Below, in pieces: positions 46,263 through 54,865 of a stretch of DNA of 64,000 nucleotides. This DNA is from Flavobacteriaceae bacterium LYZ1037. Lineage in GTDB: Bacteria > Bacteroidota > Bacteroidia > Flavobacteriales > Flavobacteriaceae. Both the position numbers and the translations under genes were made by a program. The number at the start of each line of letters is the position of its first letter. Position 1 is the stretch's first letter. The stretch is taken from contig QFWS01000008.1 in NCBI GenBank assembly GCA_003144015.1, positions 59,615 to 123,614 of the forward strand, given 5' to 3'. The notes beneath the pieces were generated by a model. It did not search any database, was not told the DNA's origin, and was given only the letters and a program-made list of their open reading frames with translations.

Positions 46263-47174
46263 TTAAAAGTAGATTCCATGTAGCTTTATGCCATTTTCTC
46301 CGTTGAACTCCAAGGCTGGAAAAGGCACTTTTATCACGTTCAAAACGTCAAAAATCGTTCTTAAAACATGAGAATTTGTTTTAATTCTTGTTAAATCCAC
46401 ATCCAAACTAAAGTAATATTGTCTGTATGGACTTTGATATGTTTTAGCTTCGTTTCCATTAGTATTCGTGCCAGAAATCATACCATCTGCTCCATAACCT
46501 AAAGCGACATTCAACCATGTTGGGATCTTGCTGTCTTTAAAAAATGAATGGATGTTAAAGCTCAACCAATAGGTTTGTCCGTTGTAATCCTTTAAAAATT
46601 CTTCTGAAAAACCATTCCCTAATTTATCAGGGTTTTGCTGCGCATAATCTGTTCTATGAAAAGAATATTTTAAAGTAAAGCGCTGTTCATCCCAAAGTAA
46701 TTCTTGACCTACATACAATCCTGCACCAGTAACATTCGCTACCATATCTCCCCACGAAAAGCCCCATTCTTCAGAATACCCATCAAAAACCTCTACTACT
46801 GTTAAAAAAGCAACTCCAATGGTAGAACCATAAATAAGTTGGTTTTTTTTACTAACACCACTCCAAGCTAACATGTTAGCTCCTATCCTACCTAATTGAT
46901 AGGATGAGTATACATGTCCAAGCTTATCCATTTGCAACCATTCGTTATTATCGTTTAATGTATGAAACTTGGATTTAGGGTAATCTGCATACCAAAGTTG
47001 GTTTAATCCAACTAAAGTAAGAGTAGCAATAGAAGCTTCAGAAATGACTACAGTATTTCGTCTTGACTTATTTAAAGAATCGCTTGGCTTAAGAAAAGTG
47101 TTTAGTTGACTTTGCGAAAAAGAAGTTCCTGTTATTAAACATGCTAAAACGATATGCTTAAAGAGTCTTTTCAA
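46263..47174 (-). CDS. DUF2279 family exported protein
   Basis: With the TTG at 47174 as start the protein has 303 residues and begins with a signal peptide, (M)KRLFKHIVLACLITGTSFSQ. The longer frame to 47258 runs inside mltG and puts 28 odd residues before the signal, so it is rejected. The body has LQMDKLGHVYSSYQLGRI, then EEWGFSWGDMVANVTGAGLY and a tail of alternating residues like an outer-membrane strand region, all typical of DUF2279. Function unknown; it may be an outer-membrane-associated lipid- or envelope-related protein. It starts four bases after the mltG stop. Confidence 0.78.
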   Translation of the reverse strand: MKRLFKHIVLACLITGTSFSQSQLNTFLKPSDSLNKSRRNTVVISEASIATLTLVGLNQLWYADYPKSKFHTLNDNNEWLQMDKLGHVYSSYQLGRIGANMLAWSGVSKKNQLIYGSTIGVAFLTVVEVFDGYSEEWGFSWGDMVANVTGAGLYVGQELLWDEQRFTLKYSFHRTDYAQQNPDKLGNGFSEEFLKDYNGQTYWLSFNIHSFFKDSKIPTWLNVALGYGADGMISGTNTNGNEAKTYQSPYRQYYFSLDVDLTRIKTNSHVLRTIFDVLNVIKVPFPALEFNGENGIKLHGIYF

Positions 47175-47178
47175 AAGC

Positions 47179-48222
47179 CTATTTCTTAATGCCTTGAGAC
47201 GACAAATACCTTTGATACTCCCTAGCATTTGCATTATGCTGACTAAGTGTTTTAGCAAATTTATGATACCCTAATTTTGTTGCGTCTGCAGCAAAATAAA
47301 GATATTGATGTGTTTCAGGGTTTAGTACAGCATCAATAGCTGAAATATCTGGCATAGTAATTAATCCTGGAGGCAGACCTGCATACATATAAGTGTTATA
47401 AGGTGAATTGATCTCTTTATGAATGTTCAAAACACGCTTAATCACAGTTCCCTTATATTCTGGTAATTGGTAGGCAGCAAATTTTAAGGTTGGATCTGCT
47501 TGCAAAGGCATACCTATTCGTAACCTGTTTAAATAAACACCTGCTATTCTAGGTTGTTCAACAGCCTGTTTAGATTCTTCATGAACTATAGAAGCTAACG
47601 TCATGACCTCCTCTTCTGTTAACCCAATTGCTTTGGCTTTGGCTTTTCTGCTGTCATTCCAAAAACGGTTGTATTCTGTTAACATTTTATCACGAAATTG
47701 TTTGGCTGAAGTATTCCAAAAAAACTCATAACTATTAGGGATATACATACCTAATGCTGTTGCTTTTGTAAAAGATTTCTTAGTAAGAAATGATTCATCA
47801 TTCATAACCTCAACCAATTTCAGGCTATCAGCTTCAATTTGCATAGACACTCTTCCAGCCAATGCTGTTAGATTTGGTTGATTATTAAAAGCTAGTTTTA
47901 TTGGTAGGTTCTTACTTCTTATTGAATTAATAATATCGTTATTGTTCATTCCTTTTTTAATAGCATAGCGACCAGCTTTAATATTAGATATGTATTTTTT
48001 TTGTTTAGCTAGAGCATCAAACTTTTCAATGTCTTTCAACAAGGGCATTAATTGCTCTCTTACATCAGAATAAGTAGCTCCAGTTGGCACATAAATAAAT
48101 GCCTGTTCGTTGTTAAAAGCTGTATTATCCACCAACATAACGCGATAAACATAGTTTGCAAATAGACCAGCAATAACTAATCCGATTAAAAGAATGGCGA
48201 GTAGAATTTTTTTAAAATACAT
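47179..48222 (-). CDS. mltG: Endolytic murein transglycosylase MltG
   Basis: Cleaves nascent peptidoglycan strands and sets their length. The 347-residue protein has a membrane anchor (about 7-27), a LysM-like segment (IYVPTGATYSDVREQL), and the YceG domain with LASIVHEESKQAVEQPRIAGVYLNRL containing the catalytic Glu, GMPLQADPTLKF, SPYNTYMYAGLPPGLI and YLYFAAD near the end. All are conserved. Its ATG overlaps the previous GNAT stop by one base. It belongs to the operon dapF-GNAT-mltG-DUF2279. Confidence 0.95.
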   Translation of the reverse strand: MYFKKILLAILLIGLVIAGLFANYVYRVMLVDNTAFNNEQAFIYVPTGATYSDVREQLMPLLKDIEKFDALAKQKKYISNIKAGRYAIKKGMNNNDIINSIRSKNLPIKLAFNNQPNLTALAGRVSMQIEADSLKLVEVMNDESFLTKKSFTKATALGMYIPNSYEFFWNTSAKQFRDKMLTEYNRFWNDSRKAKAKAIGLTEEEVMTLASIVHEESKQAVEQPRIAGVYLNRLRIGMPLQADPTLKFAAYQLPEYKGTVIKRVLNIHKEINSPYNTYMYAGLPPGLITMPDISAIDAVLNPETHQYLYFAADATKLGYHKFAKTLSQHNANAREYQRYLSSQGIKK

Positions 48223-48743
48223 TAATTTATATGTTGAAGTAAATATTCGTTTTTATAGGAACCATCTACATAGTTCCAATCTTTTTTTAATCCTATAATT
48301 TGAAATCCATGTTTTGAAAATAGCTTTAAACTTGCATCATTTTCTTCTGAAATATTACAATACAATTGATGTAGGTTTAAATGAGATTTACAATAATCAA
48401 TAAGCAAACCTAGAGCTTCATTACCAATTCCTTTTTGTCTTTCTTTGGTCTCTTTAATTAGAATTCCAACACCAGCCTTCCGGTTTTTAAAATCAAAATC
48501 AAACAAGTCTATCATACCAAGTGCTATGTTGCTATAATTTGAAATTACTAAACGTAATTGTTTAACTTCGTAAATATCTTTATGTGAATTTTCAAGATAT
48601 TGCTTGATTAAAAACTTAGAATATGGCGTTTCTGTACCACTTAATTCCCAAATTGATTCGTCGTTTTCAATAGCATGGATAAACTCTAAATCTTCTGGTT
48701 CTAGAGCACGCAAATAGATATGTTCTCCTTTTAGTGTTAGCAT
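48222..48743 (-). CDS. GNAT family N-acetyltransferase
   Basis: A 173-residue acetyltransferase of the RimJ/RimL-like group. It begins LKGEHIYLRALEPEDLEFIH, then has the acetyl-CoA motif TKERQKGIGNEALGLL and the typical NASLKLFSKHGF-like ending (DASLKLFSKHGFQIIG). Such enzymes acetylate protein N-termini or amino sugars; the exact substrate is not readable. It overlaps dapF by seven bases and mltG by one, which suggests co-expression with cell-wall genes. Confidence 0.87.
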   Translation of the reverse strand: MLTLKGEHIYLRALEPEDLEFIHAIENDESIWELSGTETPYSKFLIKQYLENSHKDIYEVKQLRLVISNYSNIALGMIDLFDFDFKNRKAGVGILIKETKERQKGIGNEALGLLIDYCKSHLNLHQLYCNISEENDASLKLFSKHGFQIIGLKKDWNYVDGSYKNEYLLQHIN

Positions 48744-49516
48744 AAAATAGTTCCATTAAAAACATAAGTTGCTGGTCCAATAAGCCAAATATTTTTATAC
48801 ATATTATCATGTTTTTCAAAAGACACTTGCAGTTTTCCACCTTCTGTTTCAAGGTTTACCAAATGGCTTAAAGTCTCACCGGTTTCAAACATGGCTAATG
48901 CCACGGCAGTAACTCCTGTTCCACAAGATAAGGTTTCGTCTTCTACGCCACGTTCGTAAGTTCGTACCTGAAAACTATCACTCGAAAGTTTTTTTACAAA
49001 ATTCACATTAACTCCAGCTTCATTATAGGGGTGTCCATAACGAATTTTTGAACCGACCTCTTTAATTGCTAATGCTTTTAAATTAGTTTCTAATTGCACA
49101 TGATGTGGTGAGCCAGTATCTAAAAATTGATGTTGCTGATAATTTTCAACCAAATCAACATCTTGCATTTGAAGCTTAATAACCTCATGTTCTATTATGG
49201 CTTGATGCAAACCATCGATAGCCTCAAAAGTAGCTTGATTCTCAATAATTCCTAATTGCTTAGCAAAAGCAACAATACAACGTCCGCCATTTCCACACAT
49301 GGTGCTTTCGTTTCCATCTGCATTAAAATAGACCATTTTAAAATCTAATTTCGAATGGTTTTCTAATAAAATAAGCCCATCTGCACCCACGCCAAAACGT
49401 CTGTCGCAAAGTTTGGCAACTAGATTTGTGTTGGTTTTATCAAAAACCTGCTGACGGTTATCTATCATGACAAAATCGTTTCCTGTTCCTTGATATTTAT
49501 AAAATGTGAATTCCAT
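48737..49516 (-). CDS. dapF: Diaminopimelate epimerase
   Basis: Converts LL- to meso-diaminopimelate for peptidoglycan and lysine. Starting at ATG 49516 the protein has 259 residues, beginning MEFTFYKYQGTGNDFVMIDN. The two catalytic cysteines are Cys74 in STMCGNGGRC and Cys198 in ETLSCGTG. A longer frame from 49543 crosses the -7 box at 49524-49531 and is rejected. It leads the operon with a GNAT gene, mltG and DUF2279, linking precursor synthesis and glycan processing. Confidence 0.95.
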   Translation of the reverse strand: MEFTFYKYQGTGNDFVMIDNRQQVFDKTNTNLVAKLCDRRFGVGADGLILLENHSKLDFKMVYFNADGNESTMCGNGGRCIVAFAKQLGIIENQATFEAIDGLHQAIIEHEVIKLQMQDVDLVENYQQHQFLDTGSPHHVQLETNLKALAIKEVGSKIRYGHPYNEAGVNVNFVKKLSSDSFQVRTYERGVEDETLSCGTGVTAVALAMFETGETLSHLVNLETEGGKLQVSFEKHDNMYKNIWLIGPATYVFNGTILC

Positions 49517-49523
49517 AGGCCGA

Positions 49524-49531
49524 CAAATATA
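49524..49531 (-). promoter_or_regulatory. -7 promoter box for the dapF operon
   Basis: On the minus strand this reads TATATTTG, ending seven bases before ATG 49516. It predicts a leader of only a few bases and supports that start. Confidence 0.55.
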
Positions 49532-49564
49532 AGAATTATACATGGTTTATGTCATGTTAAATAG

Positions 49565-49595
49565 GCGTTAAAACAAGCGTTAAAAATCGTTAAAA
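49565..49595. promoter_or_regulatory. Three direct repeats upstream of the Do protease gene
   Basis: GCGTTAAAA at 49565-49573, GCGTTAAAA at 49577-49585 and TCGTTAAAA at 49587-49595 are spaced 12 and 10 bases apart, close to one helical turn. They lie 70-100 bases before the protease ATG, in the position of an operator. Confidence 0.4.
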
Positions 49596-49667
49596 ATTAA
49601 GAGGCTATTCAATAAAAAATTAATTTTAATCGTTATTAATTTACAAATCATTTATACCTAATAAATT

Positions 49668-51077
49668 ATGAAGAAGATTTTAACTTTAGTTTTAGTTTCT
49701 GTGTTAGGTGGAGTTATTACATTATCTGCCTACAAAATTTTTATTGAGAACAACCAAACTGTTCAAACGTCCCAAACAGATGGACTGCCATTCGCAATTC
49801 CTGTAAGCAATACAACGAACACAAGTTTTATTCCAGAAAACAGTATTAGTTTTGCTAAGGCTGCTGAAAAAACAGTTCATACTGTGGTCCATGTTAAAAA
49901 TACCACATTGGGAAATTCTAGGCAAATGACCTTTGAAGATTTGTTTTACGGAAGGTCTCCTCAGCGTTATCAAGTAGGAACTGGTTCTGGCGTTATCATT
50001 TCACCTGACGGCTATATTATTACTAACAATCATGTTATTGATGGTTCAAGAGAATTGTCTGTTACTTTAAACGATAATCGAACTTATAATGCTGAAATTA
50101 TTGGGACGGACGACAAAACCGATATTGCCTTATTAAAAATTGAAGCTGATGAAGATTTACCGTTTACTACTTTTGGAGATAGCGATCAAGCAAAAATTGG
50201 TGAATGGGTTTTAGCTGTTGGCAATCCCTTTAATTTAACATCTACAGTAACAGCCGGAATTATTAGTGCTAAATCTAGAGATTTATCTGGTAGAAACACC
50301 CAATCTTTTATTCAGACTGATGCTGCAGTAAACCCAGGGAATTCTGGTGGCGCATTAGTAAATTCTAATGGCGATTTAATTGGAATTAACACAGCTATAT
50401 CATCTCAAACGGGATCTTACATTGGGTACTCATTTGCAGTTCCAAGTAATATTGCAAGAAAAGTTGTTCAAGATATTATTGAATATGGTAACGTACAAAA
50501 TGGGATTTTAGGAGTTACTGGTGGTGCTTTAAACAGTGGATCTGCTGAAAAATTAAGCCTCAATGAAACCGAAGGGTTTTACATAGATTCTGTAGAAGAA
50601 AATTCAGGAGCTGACATAGCAGGATTAGAGTCTGGTGATATTATAAAAAAAATCGATCATGTTAAAATCTCCAAATTTTCAGACTTGTCTGGATATTTAA
50701 GCACCAAACGACCAGACGATGTTGTGAATGTTAGTATACTTAGAGATGGTTCTGTTAAAGAAATTCCAGTGACATTAACTAGAAATCAAACTTTTACCAT
50801 TCCTCAATTTGGGATGGTGAAAAATGCATCAAAAGAAGATCTTAAAAAATATAAGGTTTCTAATGGTGTTAAAATTTCTAGGTTAGGTGAAAACTATTCA
50901 AAATATTTAAGAGCAAATGGCGTTGATGAAGGCAATATTGTTACAGCAATCAATAATATAAAGGTTAATAACATAGAAGACGTTCAAGAAATAATTAAAA
51001 ACAAATCGCCTTACGAACCAATGAGAATTGAACTCATTAACTCAAATGGAGAAGTTGAACGCTATAATTTTAAATAA
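49668..51077 (+). CDS. Do/DegP-family serine endoprotease
   Basis: Envelope quality-control protease. The 469-residue protein has an N-terminal membrane anchor or signal (about 4-22), a trypsin-like domain with triad His122 (TNNHVID), Asp152 (DKTDIALLKI) and Ser226 (NPGNSGGALV), and two PDZ domains (about 280-370 with SGDIIKKIDHVKI, and 385-469 with GNIVTAINNIKV). All catalytic residues are intact. It has its own transcription unit: divergent from dapF, ending in a hairpin terminator. Heat- or envelope-stress control is expected for the family; the only visible candidate site is the direct repeat at 49565-49595. Confidence 0.94.
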   Translation: MKKILTLVLVSVLGGVITLSAYKIFIENNQTVQTSQTDGLPFAIPVSNTTNTSFIPENSISFAKAAEKTVHTVVHVKNTTLGNSRQMTFEDLFYGRSPQRYQVGTGSGVIISPDGYIITNNHVIDGSRELSVTLNDNRTYNAEIIGTDDKTDIALLKIEADEDLPFTTFGDSDQAKIGEWVLAVGNPFNLTSTVTAGIISAKSRDLSGRNTQSFIQTDAAVNPGNSGGALVNSNGDLIGINTAISSQTGSYIGYSFAVPSNIARKVVQDIIEYGNVQNGILGVTGGALNSGSAEKLSLNETEGFYIDSVEENSGADIAGLESGDIIKKIDHVKISKFSDLSGYLSTKRPDDVVNVSILRDGSVKEIPVTLTRNQTFTIPQFGMVKNASKEDLKKYKVSNGVKISRLGENYSKYLRANGVDEGNIVTAINNIKVNNIEDVQEIIKNKSPYEPMRIELINSNGEVERYNFK

Positions 51078-51099
51078 TTTTGCTAAGAAAAAGACACTC

Positions 51100-51128
51100 A
51101 ATCCTTCAGAAAAATCTGAAGGATTTTT
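51100..51128 (+). terminator. Terminator of the Do protease gene
   Basis: AATCCTTCAGA (51100-51110) pairs with TCTGAAGGATT (51115-51125) around an AAAA loop, followed by a T run. Confidence 0.85.
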
Positions 51129-51166
51129 ATTTTATAAAAATGGCTATAAATACAACATAAATATCT

Positions 51167-51174
51167 TATTTTTG
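51167..51174 (+). promoter_or_regulatory. -7 promoter box for gap
   Basis: TATTTTTG is a perfect TAnnTTTG. Transcription would start near 51180, leaving a leader of about 60 bases before the gap ATG at 51242. Confidence 0.5.
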
Positions 51175-51185
51175 CAACAAAATTC

Positions 51186-51192
51186 AAGGAGG
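51186..51192 (+). promoter_or_regulatory. Full Shine-Dalgarno-like motif in the gap leader
   Basis: AAGGAGG is a complete anti-16S match, rare before genes in this window, and it lies 49 bases before the gap ATG. It stands 12 bases before a TTG (51205) that opens a 15-codon frame whose TAA (51250-51252) overlaps the gap start. A leader peptide coupled to gap translation is possible but unproven. Confidence 0.35.
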
Positions 51193-51241
51193 CTTTATAC
51201 CGAATTGAAAAATATTAACAACACACTAAACATTATATCCA

Positions 51242-52690
51242 ATGAGTTTTAACGAGACTTATGAAAGCGAACTAGCTTTTCAAGCAGACCGAAGAAAAGC
51301 AACTGTAGAATTTATTAAAATTGTAAGCGACCTATGGTACGACAAGTCTATTGAACTGGTTCTTTTTAGAAACCAATTAATTGATAGAAATGTAAGCCAA
51401 ATACTAAACTTACATGAATATGCAGGCGAGTTTGTACAAAAGCCTATTTCCATCTTTGATTCAGTAGAAATTGCGCAAGCCATCCAAACATTAGACTTGC
51501 CTCCTGCAAAATTAGATATTGGTAAATTAACATACGAATATCATTTAGAAGAGAAAAAATTCAACAATGCATTAGCATTTGTTGCCGATAAATTAAAAGA
51601 TGCTAATAAAGATGAAGCTATTAAACCTAAAGATGTTGTTCTTTATGGTTTTGGTAGAATTGGACGATTAGTTGCTAGAGAGTTAATGACTCGTACCGGA
51701 AAAGGAAGTCAGTTGCGTTTAAGAGCCATTGTAACTCGTGGTACTATTGATCAAACGGTCCTTGAAAAAAGAGCTTCTTTATTAAGAAATGACTCTGTTC
51801 ATGGAGATTTCTCTGGAACTGTAGTAGCAGACTTAAAAAACAGTGCATTAATCATTAATGGTACAACTGTAAATATTATTTCGGCTAACAATCCAGAAGA
51901 TATCGATTATACCGTTTATGGTATTAACCATGCTTTGGTTATTGATAACACAGGAGCTTTTAGAGACAAAGAAGCCTTAAGCAGACACTTAGCTTCAAAA
52001 GGAGTTGATAAAGTATTATTAACTGCTCCAGGAAAAGGTGTTCCTAATATTGTTCATGGTGTAAATCAATTAGAAAACAACCCAGATAAGGTAGACATCT
52101 TTTCTGCTGCTTCTTGTACAACCAATGCTATTACGCCTATTTTAAAAGCTGTTGAAGATTCTCTTGGTGTAAAAAGTGGACACCTTGAAACCATTCACGC
52201 ATACACAAACGACCAGAATTTAGTTGATAATTTTCATAAAAAATACCGTCGTGGACGTGCAGCTGCATTAAACATGGTTATTACTGAAACTGGAGCTGGA
52301 AGTGCTGTTGCAAAAGCGTTACCAGCATTAGAAGGAAAACTAACATCAAACGCAATTCGAGTTCCTGTTCCAAATGGCTCCTTAGCTATTTTAAGTTTAG
52401 AATTAGAAAAAGAAACTTCGGTTGAAGGAATAAATGAAATCATAAAAAAATATGCTCTTGAGGGAGACCTAGTTGAGCAAATTAAATATGAAATGAGCGA
52501 CGAGCTTGTATCTAGCGATATTGTTGGAAGCTCTGCACCTTCCATTTACGATAGTAAAGCAACCATAGTTAGAAAAGATGGTAAAAATGCCTTACTTTAT
52601 ATTTGGTATGATAATGAGTATGGTTACAGCCATCAAGTTATTAGACTTGCAAAATACATAGCTAAAGTAAGACGTTTTACATATTATTAA
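51242..52690 (+). CDS. gap: Glyceraldehyde-3-phosphate dehydrogenase, long form
   Basis: Interconverts glyceraldehyde 3-phosphate and 1,3-bisphosphoglycerate. The 482-residue protein is longer than the usual 335 because of a helical N-terminal extension of about 130 residues. The NAD motif LYGFGRIGRLVAREL begins near 134, and the catalytic Cys292 lies in SAASCTTNAITPI. ETIHAYTNDQNLVDNFHKKYRRGRAAALNM (family segment, given for position) and NAIRVPVPNGSLAI follow. This long type occurs in Bacteroidota and some proteobacteria. It is a single-gene unit with terminator, and a notable leader containing AAGGAGG. Confidence 0.94.
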   Translation: MSFNETYESELAFQADRRKATVEFIKIVSDLWYDKSIELVLFRNQLIDRNVSQILNLHEYAGEFVQKPISIFDSVEIAQAIQTLDLPPAKLDIGKLTYEYHLEEKKFNNALAFVADKLKDANKDEAIKPKDVVLYGFGRIGRLVARELMTRTGKGSQLRLRAIVTRGTIDQTVLEKRASLLRNDSVHGDFSGTVVADLKNSALIINGTTVNIISANNPEDIDYTVYGINHALVIDNTGAFRDKEALSRHLASKGVDKVLLTAPGKGVPNIVHGVNQLENNPDKVDIFSAASCTTNAITPILKAVEDSLGVKSGHLETIHAYTNDQNLVDNFHKKYRRGRAAALNMVITETGAGSAVAKALPALEGKLTSNAIRVPVPNGSLAILSLELEKETSVEGINEIIKKYALEGDLVEQIKYEMSDELVSSDIVGSSAPSIYDSKATIVRKDGKNALLYIWYDNEYGYSHQVIRLAKYIAKVRRFTYY

Positions 52691-52731
52691 TATATAAAAC
52701 ATCTAAAACGAATATTTCATTCGTATATACA

Positions 52732-52757
52732 AAAGCCTCACTTTCGTGAGGCTTTTT
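52732..52757 (+). terminator. Terminator of gap
   Basis: AAAGCCTCAC pairs with GTGAGGCTTT around a TTTC loop and ends in a T run. Confidence 0.88.
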
Positions 52758-52823
52758 AATTAATTTCAATTGATACTTAACATAATTTATTATTTTCGTA
52801 AACACAAAACTCAACAAAGCCTA

Positions 52824-53453
52824 ATGAATACGTTTAAAATTTTCGCTATTACCGTATGTATGTTATACGGTTTCAACACCTTACATGCCCAAACTGAATC
52901 TTCAAATGAAGAAGATGAATTATCTTTAAACAATAGTACCATCAATAATCAATTTGAATATGTCCTTAAAAAATCAGGTGATTTTAGAGGCACCAACGGC
53001 TCTATGTATGAAGCTGTTAAGCGTAGCATGCTAACAACCTTGCAAGCACATACAAACGACTCATTAAACACGTTTCGTAAAAACTTAGCAGATACACAAG
53101 CTGTAGTTGAAGCTCAAGCTAAAGAGATTACAGGTTTAAAAACCAGCCTATCAACAACTCAAGCCACATTAGACAAGACTACTGACGAAAAGAATAATAT
53201 GTCCTTGTTTGGTTTACAAATGAGCAAAACAAGCTATAATATATTAATGTGGTCGATAATTGGTGGATTATTAGTGTTCTTGATATTCTTTATTTATAAA
53301 TTTAAAAACAGTCAATTAATAACGAAAGAAGCAAAAATTACTCTTGAAGAAATTGAAGAAGAATTCGATGAACATAGAAAAACGGCATTAGAAAGAGAAC
53401 AAAAAGTAAGACGCCAATTACAAGACGAATTAAACAAACAAAAAGGGAATTAA
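52824..53453 (+). CDS. Membrane protein with signal peptide and coiled coil
   Basis: From ATG 52824 the protein has 209 residues: a signal peptide ending YGFNTLHAQ (about residue 21), a periplasmic heptad-rich stretch with FRKNLADTQAVVEAQAKEI, one membrane helix (about 142-163, ILMWSIIGGLLVFLIFFIY) and a cytoplasmic, highly charged helix with EEIEEEFDEHRKTALERE. This can bridge the inner membrane. The function is unknown. Annotations of similar proteins as tRNA methyltransferases, if encountered, are likely transferred from the nearby trmD and have no support here. Confidence 0.75.
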   Translation: MNTFKIFAITVCMLYGFNTLHAQTESSNEEDELSLNNSTINNQFEYVLKKSGDFRGTNGSMYEAVKRSMLTTLQAHTNDSLNTFRKNLADTQAVVEAQAKEITGLKTSLSTTQATLDKTTDEKNNMSLFGLQMSKTSYNILMWSIIGGLLVFLIFFIYKFKNSQLITKEAKITLEEIEEEFDEHRKTALEREQKVRRQLQDELNKQKGN

Positions 53454-53480
53454 CAACTTATTTTCCCTTTAGATATATTA

Positions 53481-53514
53481 AAAATCTGTAAATTCACGTT
53501 TACAGATTTTTTTT
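53481..53514 (+). terminator. Terminator-like hairpin touching the GNAT start codon
   Basis: AAAATCTGTAAA (53481-53492) pairs with TTTACAGATTTT (53499-53510) around TTCACG, followed by TTTT, and then the ATG of the next gene at 53515. An additional stem, AAAGGGAA with TTCCCTTT, lies at 53442-53470 across the previous stop. Confidence 0.75.
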
Positions 53515-53952
53515 ATGACTATAATTAAAGCACACATAGAATACTTAGATCAACTAACGCCATTATTCGATGGATATCGTGTGTTTTATGAGCAACCTTC
53601 AGATTTAAAGGCCGCCAAGCACTTTTTATTTGAAAGGTTAAAGAATAAAGACTCCCTGATTTATATAGCTTATATAGAAAATAAAGCAATTGGCTTCACC
53701 CAATTATATCCTTTGTTTTCTTCTGTATCTATGGAAGCCATGTATTTACTAAACGATTTATTTGTAGATGAAAATTATCGTGGAAAAGGTATTGGAGAAG
53801 CATTAATAAATAAAGCTAAAAATTTCTGTAAAGAAAATCAATTAAAAGGATTGGCTATACAAACAACGCCAGATAATCCAGCACAACATTTATACCAACG
53901 CTTGGGTTTTAAAAAAGATACCGACTTGCATTTTTTTTGGTCGAACAAATAA
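53515..53952 (+). CDS. GNAT family N-acetyltransferase
   Basis: A 145-residue acetyltransferase. It begins IIKAHIEYLDQLTPLFDGYRVFY (position landmark), the acetyl-CoA motif is ENYRGKGIGEALINKAK, and NPAQHLYQRLGFKKD closes the fold. The group resembles small-molecule or aminoglycoside-like acetyltransferases, but the substrate is open. The ATG follows directly after the U run of a terminator hairpin, so translation needs a transcript that reads through that hairpin. Confidence 0.88.
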   Translation: MTIIKAHIEYLDQLTPLFDGYRVFYEQPSDLKAAKHFLFERLKNKDSLIYIAYIENKAIGFTQLYPLFSSVSMEAMYLLNDLFVDENYRGKGIGEALINKAKNFCKENQLKGLAIQTTPDNPAQHLYQRLGFKKDTDLHFFWSNK

Positions 53953-54036
53953 CTTGGCTTTGTTAAATAAATAAACGAATTAATTTCAAAACGAAACTTC
54001 CCAACCCAAACCAAAAAATTCATAAAACATTTCAAG

Positions 54037-54044
54037 TATATTTG
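54037..54044 (+). promoter_or_regulatory. -7 promoter box for trmD
   Basis: TATATTTG is a perfect match and ends 18 bases before the trmD ATG at 54063. Confidence 0.55.
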
Positions 54045-54062
54045 CAGTTCTAAAGTCATGTT

Positions 54063-54740
54063 ATGCGCATCGATATTATAACCGTTTTACCAGAATTACT
54101 AAAAAGTCCGTTTGAAGCTTCAATTCTTAAAAGAGCTATTGATGCTGGATTGGTGGAAGTCCATTTTCATAATCTACGTGATTTCACTACAGACAATCAT
54201 AAAACTATAGACGATTACCAATTTGGTGGAGGCGCTGGTATGGTGATGATGGTTGAGCCCATAGATAAGTGTATTAGCAAATTAAAATCTGAACGCCATT
54301 ACGACGAAGTCATTTACATGACTCCAGATGGTGAAACTTTAAATCAAGGTATTGCCAATCAGTTATCATTAAAAGAAAATATTATTATTCTTTGTGGACA
54401 TTATAAAGGTGTAGACCAACGTGTTCGAGATCAATTTATCACACGAGAAATTTCTATTGGAGATTACGTACTTTCTGGAGGTGAACTTGGAGCTGCTGTT
54501 TTATGCGACTCAGTTATTAGGTTAATTCCTGGTGTTTTAGGTAATGAAACATCAGCTTTAACAGACTCTTTTCAAGATAATTTACTAGCTCCTCCTATTT
54601 ATACACGTCCAAGAGACTATAAAGGATGGCAGGTTCCAGAGGTTTTATTTAGTGGCAATTTTCCAGAAATAGAAAAATGGCGAGAAGAAAAAGCCTATGA
54701 AAACACTAAAAACAGACGTCCCGATTTGTTAGATGATTAA
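54063..54740 (+). CDS. trmD: tRNA (guanine-N1)-methyltransferase
   Basis: Methylates G37 of tRNAs and prevents frameshifting. The 225-residue SPOUT-fold protein shows [29 protein letters not shown], the trefoil-knot segment [19 protein letters not shown] and a C-terminal domain with [19 protein letters not shown]. All are standard. It lies before rplS, as in many bacteria, but here a repeat-containing gap of 195 bases and a separate promoter separate the two. Confidence 0.97.
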   Translation: MRIDIITVLPELLKSPFEASILKRAIDAGLVEVHFHNLRDFTTDNHKTIDDYQFGGGAGMVMMVEPIDKCISKLKSERHYDEVIYMTPDGETLNQGIANQLSLKENIIILCGHYKGVDQRVRDQFITREISIGDYVLSGGELGAAVLCDSVIRLIPGVLGNETSALTDSFQDNLLAPPIYTRPRDYKGWQVPEVLFSGNFPEIEKWREEKAYENTKNRRPDLLDD

Positions 54741-54750
54741 ATTTTAATCG

Positions 54751-54790
54751 ATTCGTCAGTTCGAGTGTTGCATAGCAACGTATCGAGAAC
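54751..54790. repeat. REP-like hairpin between trmD and rplS
   Basis: GTTCGAGTGTTGC pairs imperfectly with GCAACGTATCGAGAAC across a short loop. The motifs GTCAGTTCGAGTG and GTATCGAGAAC recur in intergenic regions of flavobacterial genomes as I remember them. Confidence 0.5.
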
Positions 54791-54815
54791 AAGTAAACAA
54801 AATAAGTGCTAAAAA

Positions 54816-54853
54816 ACTTTTTACTTTTTACTTATAACTTATAACTTTTTACC
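54816..54853 (+). repeat. Short direct repeats upstream of the rplS promoter
   Basis: ACTTTTT occurs three times and CTTATAA twice, back to back, just before the -7 box. It may be AT-rich promoter DNA rather than a specific site. Confidence 0.35.
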
Positions 54854-54861
54854 TATATTTG
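54854..54861 (+). promoter_or_regulatory. -7 promoter box for rplS
   Basis: TATATTTG is a perfect TAnnTTTG and is followed by GCACCC. It gives a leader of about 70 bases before rplS. Confidence 0.6.
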
Positions 54862-54865
54862 CACC

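Noticed and set aside
49516..49543. Longer dapF start at 49543
   Set aside because: The additional codons cover the perfect -7 box, and family N-termini begin with a sequence like MEFTFYKYQGTGNDF.
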